Source: Leucaena leucocephala
Taxonomy: Eukaryota > Streptophyta > Magnoliopsida > Fabales > Fabaceae
Length of the DNA stretch: 64,000 bases
Assembly: GCA_037074615.1 (NCBI GenBank)
Contig: CM073563.1
Span: 14,182,501 to 14,246,500, forward strand
Direction: 5' to 3'
The position numbers and the translations under genes are program-made. This document shows, one piece after another, positions 34,603 to 48,353 of this stretch (its first letter is position 1; every line of letters begins with the position of its first letter). The notes beneath the pieces were generated by a model. It did no database searches. It was not told the DNA's origin and saw only the letters and a list, made by a program, of their open reading frames with translations.

Positions 34603-36130
34603 ATATGGGTCCATATAGGTCACAAAAGAGTCTTCAAGTGTTCCAAGGTAGTTTTACGCAAATGTAGCAAAACTTTGGCACTTCACTTTTCTATAGTGAT
34701 AACTCACCCCAATCTCAACTTTTAATACGAATTCTATAACACCTATGTTCCTTAAGATATGGGTCTATGTAGGTCACGGAAGAGTTATCCATTGTTTCAA
34801 GCTACTTCTAGGCAAATGAAGCAAAACCTTGGCACTTCTCCCGACCATAATGAAAAGTCCCCACCAATATCAACATTGAATATTCATTCTAGAATGCCAC
34901 ATTCCTCAAGATATGGGTCCATATAGGTCACAAAAGGGTCATCAGTTGTTTCAAGGTAGTTTTACTCAAATGTAGCAAAACTATTGAACTTTACTTGTCT
35001 ATAGTTGTAAGTCACCCCCAATCTCAACCTTCAATATGAGTTCTAGAATGTCACTTCTCCAAAGATGTGGGTCCATGCAGGTCACAAAGTGTCATCCATT
35101 TTTTCAAAGTACTTTTAGCGAAATGTAGCGAAACTCTGGCACTTTTCCTGACCACAATGGAAAGTCCCCACCAATATCAACATTGAATATTCATTCTAGA
35201 ATGCCACTTTGCTTAAGATATGGGTCCATATAGGTCACAAAAGAGTCCTCAATTGTTTCAAGGTACTTTTACGCAAAAGTAGCAAAACTTTGGGACTTTA
35301 CTTGTCTATAGTGATAACTCACCCCCAATCGCAACCTTCAATGTGAGTTCTAGAACGTTACTCTTCTTAAGATGTGGGTCCATGTAGGTCGCAAAAGTGT
35401 CATCCATTTTTTCAAAGTAGTTTTAGGCAAAGTAGCGGAACTCTGGCACTTTTCTCGACCATACTGAAAAATCCCCCCAATCTCTACTTTGAGTATGCGT
35501 TCTGGAATGCTACTTTCCTTAAGATATGGGTCTATATAGGTCACAAAAGAGTCATCAACTGTTTCAAGGTAGTTCTACGCAAATGTAGCGAAACTTTGGC
35601 ACTTTACTTTTCTACAGCGATAACCTCACCCCAATCTCAACTTTTAATACGAATTCTATAACACCTATTTTCCTTAAGATGTGGGTCCATGTAGGTCACG
35701 AAAGCGTTATCCATTGTTTCAAGGAACTTTTAGGTAAATGCAGCAAAACCTTGGCACTTTTCCCGACCATAATGAAAAGTCCCCACCAGTATCAACATTG
35801 AATGTTCATTCTAGAATGCCACATTCCTCAAGATATGGGTCCATATAGGTCACAAAAGGGTCATCAATTGTTTCTAGTTTGACCCAAATGGAGCAAAATT
35901 ATTGAACTTGTCTATACTTGTAACTCACCCCCGATCTCAACTTTCAATATGAGTTCTAGAATGTCACTTCTCCAAAGATGTGGGTCCATGCAGGTCACAA
36001 AGTGTCATCCATTTTTTCAAAGTACTTCTAGGAAAATGTAGCGAAACTCTGGCACTTTTCCTGACCATAATTGAAATTCCCCACCAATATCAACATTGAA
36101 CATTCATTCTAGAATGCCACTTTCCTTAAG
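34603..36130 (+). repeat. HOR H22, complete decamer
   Basis: Carries the H20 variant set ('AAGGTACTTTTACGC' in m5, 'TACTTCTAGG' in m10). It is the first half of the second copy of a two-HOR duplication. Confidence 0.94.
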
Positions 36131-37658
36131 ATATGGGTCCATATAGGTCACAAAAGAGTCTTCAATTGTTCCAAGGTAGTTTTACGCAAATGTAGCAAAA
36201 CTTTGGCACTTCACTTTTCTATAGTGATAACTCACCCCAATCTCAACTTTTAATACGAATTCTATAACACCTATGTTCCTTAAGATATGGGTCTATGTAG
36301 GTCACGGAAGAGTTATCCATTGTTTCAAGCTACTTCTAGGCAAATGAAGCAAAACCTTGGCACTTCTCCCGACCATAATGAAAAGTCCCCACCAATATCA
36401 ACATTGAATATTCATTCTAGAATGCCACATTCCTCAAGATATGGGTCCATATAGGTCACAAAAGGGTCATCAGTTGTTTCAAGGTAGTTTTACTCAAATG
36501 TAGCAAAACTATTGAACTTTACTTGTCTATAGTTGTAAGTTACCCCCAATCTCAACCTTCAATATGAGTTCTAGAATGTCACTTCTCCAAAGATGTGGGT
36601 CCATGCAGGTCACAAAGTGTCATCCATTTTTTCAAAGTACTTTTAGCGAAATGTAGCGAAACTCTGGCACTTTTCCTGACCACAATGGAAAGTCCCCACC
36701 AATATCAACATTGAATATTCATTCTAGAATGCCACTTTGCTTAAGATATGGGTCCATATAGGTCACAAAAGAGTCCTCAATTGTTTCAAGGTAGTTTTAC
36801 GCAAAAGTAGCAAAACTTTGGGACTTTACTTGTCTATAGTGATAACTCACCCCCAATCGCAACCTTCAATGTGAGTTCTAGAACGTTACTCTTCTTAAGA
36901 TGTGGGTCCATGTAGGTCGCAAAAGTGTCATCCATTTTTTCAAAGTAGTTTTAGGCAAAGTAGCGGAACTCTGGCACTTTTCTCGACCATACTGAAAAAT
37001 CCCCCCAATCTCTACTTTCAGTATGCGTTCTGGAAGGCTACTTTCCTTAAGATATGGGTCTATATAGGTCACAAAAGAGTCATCAACTGTTTCAAGGTAG
37101 TTCTACGCAAATGTAGCGAAACTTTGGCACTTTACTTTTCTACAGCGATAACCTCACCCCAATCTCAACTTTTAATACGAATTCTATAACACCTATTTTC
37201 CTTAAGATGTGGGTCCATGTAGGTCACGAAAGCGTTATCCATTGTTTCAAGGAACTTTTAGGTAAATGCAGCAAAACCTTGGCACTTTTCCCGACCATAA
37301 TGAAAAGTCCCCACCAGTATCAACATTGAATGTTCATTCTAGAATGCCACATTCCTCAAGATATGGGTCCATATAGGTCACAAAAGGGTCATCAATTGTT
37401 TCTAGTTTGACCCAAATGGAGCAAAATTATTGAACTTGTCTATACTTGTAACTCACCCCCGATCTCAACTTTCAATATGAGTTCTAGAATGTCACTTCTC
37501 CAAAGATGTGGGTCCATGTAGGTCACAAAGTGTCATCCATTTTTTCAAAGTACTTTTAGGAAAATGTAGCGAAACTCTGGCACTTTTCCTGACCATAATG
37601 GAAATTCCCCACCAATATCAACATTGAACATTCATTCTAGAATGCCACTTTCCTTAAG
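36131..37658 (+). repeat. HOR H23, complete decamer
   Basis: Carries the H21 variant 'GTAAGTTACCCCC' in m3. Private 'CTTTCAGTATGCG' in m6 near 37018. Second half of the repeated two-HOR unit. Confidence 0.94.
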
Positions 37659-39186
37659 ATATGGGTCCATATAGGTCACAAAAGAGTCTTCAAGTGTTCC
37701 AAGGTAGTTTTACGCAAATGTAGCAAAACTTTGGCACTTCACTTTTCTATAGTGATAACTCACCCCAATCTCAACTTTTAATACGAATTCTATAACACCT
37801 ATGTTCCTTAAGATATGGGTCTATGTAGGTCACGGAAGAGTTATCCATTGTTTCAAGCTACTTCTAGGCAAATGAAGCAAAACCTTGGCACTTCTCCCGA
37901 CCATAATGAAAAGTCCCCACCAATATCAACATTGAATATTCATTCTAGAATGCCACATTCCTCAAGATATGGGTCCATATAGGTCACAAAAGGGTCATCA
38001 GTTGTTTCAAGGTAGTTTTACTCAAATGTAGCAAAACTATTGAACTTTACTTGTCTATAGTTGTAAGTCACCCCCAATCTCAACCTTCAATATGAGTTCT
38101 AGAATGTCACTTCTCCAAAGATGTGGGTCCATACAGGTCACAAAGTGTCATCCATTTTTTCAAAGTACTTTTAGCGAAATGTAGCGAAACTCTGGCACTT
38201 TTCCTGACCACAATGGAAAGTCCCCACCAATATCAACATTGAATATTCATTCTAGAATGCCACTTTGCTTAAGATATGGGTCCATATAGGTCACAAAAGA
38301 GTCCTCAATTGTTTCAAGGTAGTTTTACGCAAAAGTAGCAAAACTTTGGGACTTTACTTGTCTATAGTGATAACTCACCCCCAATCGCAACCTTCAATGT
38401 GAGTTCTAGAACGTTACTCTTCTTAAGATGTGGGTCCATGTAGGTCGCAAAAGTGTCATCCATTTTTTCAAAGTAGTTTTAGGCAAAGTAGCGGAACTCT
38501 GGCACTTTTCTCGACCATACTGAAAAATCCCCCCAATCTCTACTTTGAGTATGCGTTCTGGAAGGCTACTTTCCTTAAGATATGGGTCTATATAGGTCAC
38601 AAAAGAGTCATCAACTGTTTCAAGGTAGTTCTACGCAAATGTAGCGAAACTTTGGCACTTTACTTTTCTACAGCGATAACCTCACCCCAATCTCAACTTT
38701 TAATACGAATTCTATAACACCTATTTTCCTTAAGATGTGGGTCCATGTAGGTCACGAAAGCGTTATCCATTGTTTCAAGGAACTTTTAGGTAAATGCAGC
38801 AAAACCTTGGCACTTTTCCCGACCATAATGAAAAGTCCCCACCAGTATCAACATTGAATGTTCATTCTAGAATGCCACATTCCTCAAGATATGGGTCCAT
38901 ATAGGTCACAAAAGGGTCATCAATTGTTTCTAGTTTGACCCAAATGGAGCAAAATTATTGAACTTGTCTATACTTGTAACTCACCCCCGATCTCAACTTT
39001 CAATATGAGTTCTAGAATGTCACTTCTCCAAAGATGTGGGTCCATGTAGGTCACAAAGTGTCATCCATTTTTTCAAAGTACTTTTAGGAAAATGTAGCGA
39101 AACTCTGGCACTTTTCCTGACCATAATGGAAATTCCCCACCAATATCAACATTGAACATTCATTCTAGAATGCCACTTTCCTTAAG
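37659..39186 (+). repeat. HOR H24, complete decamer
   Basis: Common type. m4 has 'CCATACAGGTC', shared only with H26 two HORs downstream. Confidence 0.94.
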
Positions 39187-40714
39187 ATATGGGTCCATAT
39201 AGGTCACAAAAGAGTCTTCAAGTGTTCCAAGGTAGTTTTACGCAAATGTAGCAAAACTTTGGCACTTCACTTTTCTATAGTGATAACTCACCCCAATCTC
39301 AACTTTTAATACGAATTCTATAACACCTATGTTCCTTAAGATATGGGTCTATGTAGGTCACGGAAGAGTTATCCATTGTTTCAAGCTACTTCTAGGCAAA
39401 TGAAGCAAAACCTTGGCACTTCTCCCGACCATAATGAAAAGTCCCCACCAATATCAACATTGAATATTCATTCTAGAATGCCACATTCCTCAAGATATGG
39501 GTCCATATAGGTCACAAAAGGGTCATCAGTTGTTTCAAGGTAGTTTTACTCAAATGTAGCAAAACTATTGAACTTTACTTGTCTATAGTTGTAAGTCACC
39601 CCCAATCTCAACCTTCAATATGAGTTCTAGAATGTCACTTCTCCAAAGATGTGGGTCCATGCAGGTCACAAAGTGTCATCCATTTTTTCAAAGTACTTTT
39701 AGCGAAATGTAGCGAAACTCTGGCACTTTTCCTGACCACAATGGAAAGTCCCCACCAATATCAACATTGAATATTCATTCTAGAATGCCACTTTGCTTAA
39801 GATATGGGTCCATATAGGTCACAAAAGAGTCCTCAATTGTTTCAAGGTAGTTTTACGCAAAAGTAGCAAAACTTTGGGACTTTACTTGTCTATAGTGATA
39901 ACTCACCCCCAATCGCAACCTTCAATGTGAGTTCTAGAACGTTACTCTTCTTAAGATGTGGGTCCATGTAGGTCGCAAAAGTGTCATCCATTTTTTCAAA
40001 GTAGTTTTAGGCAAAGTAGCGGAACTCTGGCACTTTTCTCGACCATACTGAAAAATCCCCCCAATCTCTACTTTGAGTATGCGTTCTGGAAGGCTACTTT
40101 CCTTAAGATATGGGTCTATATAGGTCACAAAAGAGTCATCAACTGTTTCAAGGTAGTTCTACGCAAATGTAGCGAAACTTTGGCACTTTACTTTTCTACA
40201 GCGATAACCTCACCCCAATCTCAACTTTTAATACGAATTCTATAACACCTATTTTCCTTAAGATGTGGGTCCATGTAGGTCACGAAAGCGTTATCCATTG
40301 TTTCAAGGAACTTTTAGGTAAATGCAGCAAAACCTTGGCACTTTTCCCGACCATAATGAAAAGTCCCCACCAGTATCAACATTGAATGTTCATTCTAGAA
40401 TGCCACATTCCTCAAGATATGGGTCCATATAGGTCACAAAAGGGTCATCAATTGTTTCTAGTTTGACCCAAATGGAGCAAAATTATTGAACTTGTCTATA
40501 CTTGTAACTCACCCCCGATCTCAACTTTCAATATGAGTTCTAGAATGTCACTTCTCCAAAGATGTGGGTCCATGTAGGTCACAAAGTGTCATCCATTTTT
40601 TCAAAGTACTTTTAGGAAAATGTAGCGAAACTCTGGCACTTTTCCTGACCATAATGGAAATTCCCCACCAATATCAACATTGAACATTCATTCTAGAATG
40701 CCATTTTCCTTAAG
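39187..40714 (+). repeat. HOR H25, complete decamer
   Basis: Common type, with 'CCATGCAGG' in m4. The end of m10 has a private 'GCCATTTTCC'. Confidence 0.94.
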
Positions 40715-42242
40715 ATATGGGTCCATATAGGTCACAAAAGAGTCTTCAAGTGTTCCAAGGTAGTTTTACGCAAATGTAGCAAAACTTTGGCACTTCACTT
40801 TTCTATAGTGATAACTCACCCCAATCTCAACTTTTAATACGAATTCTATAACACCTATGTTCCTTAAGATATGGGTCTATGTAGGTCACGGAAGAGTTAT
40901 CCATTGTTTCAAGCTACTTCTAGGCAAATGAAGCAAAACCTTGGCACTTCTCCCGACCATAATGAAAAGTCCCCACCAATATCAACATTGAATATTCATT
41001 CTAGAATGCCACATTCCTCAAGATATGGGTCCATATAGGTCACAAAAGGGTCATCAGTTGTTTCAAGGTAGTTTTACTCAAATGTAGCAAAACTATTGAA
41101 CTTTACTTGTCTATAGTTGTAAGTCACCCCCAATCTCAACCTTCAATATGAGTTCTAGAATGTCACTTCTCCAAAGATGTGGGTCCATACAGGTCACAAA
41201 GTGTCATCCATTTTTTCAAAGTACTTTTAGCGAAATGTAGCGAAACTCTGGCACTTTTCCTGACCACAATGGAAAGTCCCCACCAATATCAACATTGAAT
41301 ATTCATTCTAGAATGCCACTTTGCTTAAGATATGGGTCCATATAGGTCACAAAAGAGTCCTCAATTGTTTCAAGGTAGTTTTACGCAAAAGTAGCAAAAC
41401 TTTGGGACTTTACTTGTCTATAGTGATAACTCACCCCCAATCGCAACCTTCAATGTGAGTTCTAGAACGTTACTTTTCTTAAGATGTGGGTCCATGTAGG
41501 TCGCAAAAGTGTCATCCATTTTTTCAAAGTAGTTTTAGGCAAAGTAGCGGAACTCTGGCACTTTTCTCGACCATACTGAAAAATCCCCCCAATCTCTACT
41601 TTGAGTATGCGTTCTGGAAGGCTACTTTCCTTAAGATATGGGTCTATATAGGTCACAAAAGAGTCATCAACTGTTTCAAGGTAGTTCTACGCAAATGTAG
41701 CGAAACTTTGGCACTTTACTTTTCTACAGCGATAACCTCACCCCAATCTCAACTTTTAATACGAATTCTATAACACCTATTTTCCTTAAGATGTGGGTCC
41801 ATGTAGGTCACGAAAGCGTTATCCATTGTTTCAAGGAACTTTTAGGTAAATGCAGCAAAACCTTGGCACTTTTCCCGACCATAATGAAAAGTCCCCACCA
41901 GTATCAACATTGAATGTTCATTCTAGAATGCCACATTCCTCAAGATATGGGTCCATATAGGTCACAAAAGGGTCATCAATTGTTTCTAGTTTGACCCAAA
42001 TGGAGCAAAATTATTGAACTTGTCTATACTTGTAACTCACCCCCGATCTCAACTTTCAATATGAGTTCTAGAATGTCACTTCTCCAAAGATGTGGGTCCA
42101 TGTAGGTCACAAAGTGTCATCCATTTTTTCAAAGTACTTTTAGGAAAATGTAGCGAAACTCTGGCACTTTTCCTGACCATAATGGAAATTCCCCACCAAT
42201 ATCAACATTGAACATTCATTCTAGAATGCCACTTTCCTTAAG
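40715..42242 (+). repeat. HOR H26, complete decamer
   Basis: 'CCATACAGGTC' in m4 as in H24. The m5 end reads 'GTTACTTTTCTTAAG', shared only with H29 three HORs downstream. Confidence 0.94.
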
Positions 42243-43770
42243 ATATGGGTCCATATAGGTCACAAAAGAGTCTTCAAGTGTTCCAAGGTAGTTTTACGCA
42301 AATGTAGCAAAACTTTGGCACTTCACTTTTCTATAGTGATAACTCACCCCAATCTCAACTTTTAATACGAATTCTATAACACCTATGTTCCTTAAGATAT
42401 GGGTCTATGTAGGTCACGGAAGAGTTATCCATTGTTTCAAGCTACTTCTAGGCAAATGAAGCAAAACCTTGGCACTTCTCCCGACCATAATGAAAAGTCC
42501 CCACCAATATCAACATTTAATATTCATTCTAGAATGCCACATTCCTCAAGATATGGGTCCATATAGGTCACAAAAGGGTCATCAGTTGTTTCAAGGTAGT
42601 TTTACACAAATGTAGCAAAACTATTGAACTTTACTTGTCTATAGTTGTAAGTCACCCCCAATCTCAACCTTCAATATGAGTTCTAGAATGTCACTTCTCC
42701 AAAGATGTGGGTCCATGCAGGTCACAAAGTGTCATCCATTTTTTCAAAGTACTTTTGGCGAAATGTAGCGAAACTCTGGCACTTTTCCTGACCACAATGG
42801 AAAGTCCCCACCAATATCAACATTGAATATTCATTCTAGAATGCCACTTTGCTTAAGATATGGGTCCATATAGGTCACAAAAGAGTCCTCAATTGTTTCA
42901 AGGTAGTTTTACGCAAAAGTAGCAAAACTTTGGGACTTTACTTGTCTATAGTGATAACTCACCCCCAATCGCAACCTTCAATGTGAGTTCTAGAACGTTA
43001 CTCTTCTTAAGATGTGGGTCCATGTAGGTCGCAAAAGTGTCATCCATTTTTTCAAAATAGTTTTAGGCAAAGTAGCGGAACTCTGGCACTTTTCTCGACC
43101 ATACTAAAAAATCCCCCCAATCTCTACTTTGAGTATGCGTTCTGGAATGCTACTTTCCTTAAGATATGGGTCTATATAGGTCACAAAAGAGTCATCAACT
43201 GTTTCAAGGTAGTTCTACGCAAATGTAGCGAAACTTTGGCACTTTACTTTTCTACAGCGATAACCTCCCCCCAATCTCAACTTTTAATACGAATTCTATA
43301 ACACCTATTTTCCTTAAGATGTGGGTCCATGTAGGTCACGAAAGCGTTATCCATTGTTTCAAGGAACTTTTAGGTAAATGCAGCAAAACCTTGGCACTTT
43401 TCCCGACCATAATGAAAAGTCCCCACCAGTATCAACATTGAATGTTCATTCTAGAATGCCACATTCCTCAAGATATGGGTCCATATAGGTCACAAAAGGG
43501 TCATCAATTGTTTCTAGTTTGACCCAAATGGAGCAAAATTATTGAACTTGTCTATACTTGTAACTCACCCCCGATCTCAACTTTCAATATGAGTTCTAGA
43601 ATGTCACTTCTCCAAAGATGTGGGTCCATGTAGGTCACAAAGTGTCATCCATTTTTTCAAAGTACTTTTAGGAAAATGTAGCGAAACTCTGGCACTTTTC
43701 CTGACCATAATGGAAATTCCCCACCAATATCAACATTGAACATTCATTCTAGAATGCCACTTTCCTTAAG
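42243..43770 (+). repeat. HOR H27, complete decamer
   Basis: Several changes: 'CAACATTTAATATTC' in m2, 'TTTTACACAAATG' in m3, 'TACTTTTGGCG' in m4, 'CAAAATAG' and 'ATACTAAAAAATC' in m6, and 'CCTCCCCCCAAT' in m7. Confidence 0.93.
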
Positions 43771-45298
43771 AAATGGGTCCATATAGGTCACAAAAGAGTC
43801 TTCAAGTGTTCCAAGGTAGTTTTACGCAAATGTAGCAAAACTTTGGCACTTCACTTCTCTATAGTGATAACTCACCCCAATCTCAACTTTTAATACGAAT
43901 TCTATAACACCTATGTTCCTTAAGATATGGGTCTATGTAGGTCACGGAAGAGTTATCCATTGTTTCAAGCTACTTCTAGGCAAATGAAGCAAAACCTTGG
44001 CACTTCTCCCGACCATAATGAAAAGTCCCCACCAATATCAACATTGAATATTCATTCTAGAATGCCACATTCCTCAAGATATGGGTCCATATAGGTCACA
44101 AAAGGGTCATCAGTTGTTTCAAGGTAGTTTTACTCAAATGTAGCAAAACTATTGAACTTTACTTGTCTATAGTTGTAAGTCACCCCCAATCTCAACCTTC
44201 AATATGAGTTCTAGAATGTCACTTCTCCAAAGATGTGGGTCCATGCAGGTCACAAAGTGTCATCCATTTTTTCAAAGTACTTTTAGCGAAATGTAGCGAA
44301 ACTCTGGCACTTTTCCTGACCACAATGGAAAGTCCCCACCAATATCAACATTGAATATTCATTCTAGAATGCCACTTTGCTTAAGATATGGGTCCATATA
44401 GGTCACAAAAGAGTCCTCAATTGTTTCAAGGTAGTTTTACGCAAAAGTAGCAAAACTTTGGGACTTTACTTGTCTATAGTGATAACTCACCCCCAATCGC
44501 AACCTTCAATGTGAGTTCTAGAACGTTACTCTTCTTAAGATGTGGGTCCATGTAGGTCGCAAAAGTGTCATCCATTTTTTCAAAGTAGTTTTAGGCAAAG
44601 TAGCGGAACTCTGGCACTTTTCTCGACCATACTGAAAAATCCCCCCAATCTCTACTTTGAGTATGCGTTCTGGAAGGCTACTTTCCTTAAGATATGGGTC
44701 TATATAGGTCACAAAAGAGTCATCAACTGTTTCAAGGTAGTTCTACGCAAATGTAGCGAAACTTTGGCACTTTACTTTTCTACAGCGATAACCTCACCCC
44801 AATCTCAACTTTTAATACGAATTCTATAACACCTATTTTCCTTAAGATGTGGGTCCATGTAGGTCACGAAAGCGTTATCCATTGTTTCAAGGAACTTTTA
44901 GGTAAATGCAGCAAAACCTTGGCACTTTTCCCGACCATAATGAAAAGTCCCCACCAGTATCAACATTGAATGTTCATTCTAGAATGCCACATTCCTCAAG
45001 ATATGGGTCCATATAGGTCACAAAAGGGTCATCAATTGTTTCTAGTTTGACCCAAATGGAGCAAAATTATTGAACTTGTCTATACTTGTAACTCACCCCC
45101 GATCTCAACTTTCAATATGAGTTCTAGAATGTCACTTCTCCAAAGATGTGGGTCCATGTAGGTCACAAAGTGTCATCCATTTTTTCAAAGTACTTTTAGG
45201 AAAATGTAGCGAAACTCTGGCACTTTTCCTGACCATAATGGAAATTCCCCACCAATATCAACATTGAACATTCATTCTAGAATGCCACTTTCCTTAAG
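43771..45298 (+). repeat. HOR H28, complete decamer
   Basis: m1 begins 'AAATGGG' and has 'CACTTCTCTATAG', the pair otherwise seen only in H19. The remainder is common type. Confidence 0.94.
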
Positions 45299-46825
45299 AT
45301 ATGGGTCCATATAGGTCACAAAAGAGTCTTCAAGTGTTCCAAGGTAGTTTTACGCAAATGTAGCAAAACTTTGGCACTTCACTTTTCTATAGTGATAACT
45401 CACCCCAATCTCAACTTTTAATACGAATTCTATAACACCTATGTTCCTTAAGATATGGGTCTATGTAGGTCACGGAAGAGTTATCCATTGTTTCAAGCTA
45501 CTTCTAGGCAAATGAAGCAAAACCTTGGCACTTCTCCCGACCATAATGAAAAGTCCCCACCAATATCAACATTGAATATTCATTCTAGAATGCCACATTC
45601 CTCAAGATATGGGTCCATATAGGTCACAAAAGGGTCATCAGTTGTTTCAAGGTAGTTTTACTCAAATGTAGCAAAACTATTGAACTTTACTTGTCTATAG
45701 TTGTAAGTCACCCCCAATCTCAACCTTCAATATGAGTTCTAGAATGTCACTTCTCCAAAGATGTGGGTCCATGCAGGTCACAAAGTGTCATCCATTTTTT
45801 CAAAGTACTTTTGGCGAAATGTAGCGAAACTCTGGCACTTTTCCTGACCACAATGGAAAGTCCCCACCAATATCAACATTGAATATTCATTCTAGAATGC
45901 CACTTTGCTTAAGATATGGGTCCATATAGGTCACAAAAGAGTCCTCAATTGTTTCAAGGTAGTTTTACGCAAAAGTAGCAAAACTTTGGGACTTTACTTG
46001 TCTATAGTGATAACTCACCCCCAATCGCAACCTTCAATGTGAGTTCTAGAACGTTACTTTTCTTAAGATGTGGGTCCATGTAGGTCGCAAAAGTGTCATC
46101 CATTTTTTCAAAGTAGTTTTAGGCAAAGTAGCGGAACTCTGGCACTTTTCTCGACCATACTGAAAAATCCCCCCAATCTCTACTTTGAGTATGCGTTCTG
46201 GAATGCTACTTTCCTTAAGATATGGGTCTATATAGGTCACAAAAGAGTCATCAACTGTTTCAAGGTAGTTCTACGCAAATGTAGCGAAACTTTGGCACTT
46301 TACTTTTCTACAGCGATAACCTCACCCCAATCTCAACTTTTAATACGAATTCTATAACACCTATTTTCCTTAAGATGTGGGTCCATGTAGGTCACGAAAG
46401 CGTTATCCATTGTTTCAAGGAACTTTTAGGTAAATGCAGCAAAACCTTGGCACTTTTCCCGACCATAATGAAAAGTCCCCACCAGTATCAACATTGAATG
46501 TTCATTCTAGAATGCCACATTCCTCAAGATATGGGTCCATATAGGTCACAAAAGGGTCATCAATTGTGTCTAGTTTGACCCAAATGGAGCAAAATTATTG
46601 AACTTGTCTATACTTGTAACTCACCCCCGATCTCAACTTTCAATATGAGTTCTAGAATGTTACTTCTCCAAAGATGTGGGTCCATGTAGGTCACAAAGTG
46701 TCATCCATTTTTTCAAAGTACTTTAGGAAAATGTAGCGAAACTCTGGCACTTTTCCTGACCATAATGGAAATTCCCCACCAATATCAACATTGAACATTC
46801 ATTCTAGAATGCCACTTTCCTTAAG
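45299..46825 (+). repeat. HOR H29, decamer (1527 bp)
   Basis: One T is lost in m10 near 46722 ('GTACTTTAGGAAAATG'). Also 'TACTTTTGGCG' in m4, 'GTTACTTTTCTT' at the m5 end, and 'TTGTGTCTAG' and 'GTTACTTCTCC' in m9. Confidence 0.94.
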
Positions 46826-48353
46826 ATATGGGTCCATATAGGTCACAAAAGAGTCTTCAAGTGTTCCAAGGTAGTTTTACGCAAATGTAGCAAAACTTTG
46901 GCACTTCACTTTTCTATAGTGATAACTCACCCCAATCTCAACTTTTAATACGAATTCTATAACACCTATTTTCCTTAAGATATGGGTCTATGTAGGTCAC
47001 GGAAGAGTTATCCATTGTTTCAAGCTACTTCTAGGCAAATGAAGCAAAACCTTGGCACTTCTCCCGACCATAATGAAAAGTCCCCACCAATATCAACATT
47101 GAATATTCGTTCTAGAATGCCACATTCCTCAAGATATGGGTCCATATAGGTCACAAAAGGGTCATCAGTTGTTTCAAGGTAGTTTTACTCAAATGTAGCA
47201 AAACTATTGAACTTTACTTGTCTATAGTTGTAAGTCACCCCCAATCTCAACCTTCAATATGAGTTCTAGAATGTCACTTCTCCAAAGATGTGGGTCCATG
47301 CAGGTCACAAAGTGTCATCCATTTTTTCAAAGTACTTTTGGCGAAATGTAGCGAAACTCTGGCACTTTTCCTGACCACAATGGAAAGTCCCCACCAATAT
47401 CAACATTGAATATTCATTCTAGAATGCCACTTTGTTTAAGATATGGGTCCATATAGGTCACAAAAGAGTCCTCAATTGTTTCAAGGTAGTTTTACGCAAA
47501 AGTAGCAAAACTTTGGGACTTTACTTGTCTATAGTGATAACTCACCCCCAATCGCAACCTTCAATGTGAGTTCTAGAACTTTACTCTTCTTAAGATGTGG
47601 GTCCATGTAGGTCGCAAAAGTGTCATCCATTTTTTTAAAGTAGTTTTAGGCAAAGTAGCGGAACTCTAGCACTTTTCTCGACCATACTGAAAAATCCCCC
47701 CAATCTCTACTTTGAGTATGCGTTCTGGAATGCTACTTTCCTTAAGATATGGGTCTATATAGGTCACAAAAGAGTCATCAACTGTTTCAAGGTAGTTCTA
47801 CGCAAATGTAGCGAAACTTTGGCACTTTACTTTTCTACAGCGATAACCTCACCCCAATCTCAACTTTTAATACGAATTCTATAACACCTATTTTCCTTAA
47901 GATGTGGGTCCATGTAGGTCACGAAAGCGTTATCCATTGTTTCAAGGAACTTTTAGGTAAATGCAGCAAAACCTTGGCACTTTTCCCGACCATAATGAAA
48001 AGTCCCCACCAATATCAACATTGAATGTTCATTCTAGAATGCCACATTCCTCAAGATATGGGCCCATATAGGTCACAAAAGGGTCATCAATTGTTTCTAG
48101 TTTGACCCAAATGGAGCAAAATTATTGAACTTGTCTATACTTGTAACTCACCCCCGATCTCAACTTTCAATATGAGTTCTAGAATGTCACTTCTCCAAAG
48201 ATGTGGGTCCATGTAGGTCACAAAGTGTCATCCATTTTTTCAAAGTACTTTTAGGAAAATGTAGCGAAACTCTGGCACTTTTCCTGACCATAATGGAAAT
48301 TCCCCACCAATATCAACATTGAACATTCATTCTAGAATGCCACTTTCCTTAAG
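46826..48353 (+). repeat. HOR H30, complete decamer
   Basis: First copy with 'ATTCGTTCTAG' in m2. Private: 'TTTGTTTAAG' at the m4 end, 'GAACTTTACTC' in m5, 'TTTTTTTAAAG' and 'CTCTAGCAC' in m6, 'CACCAATATC' in m8 and 'GGGCCCATATAGG' in m9. Confidence 0.93.
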
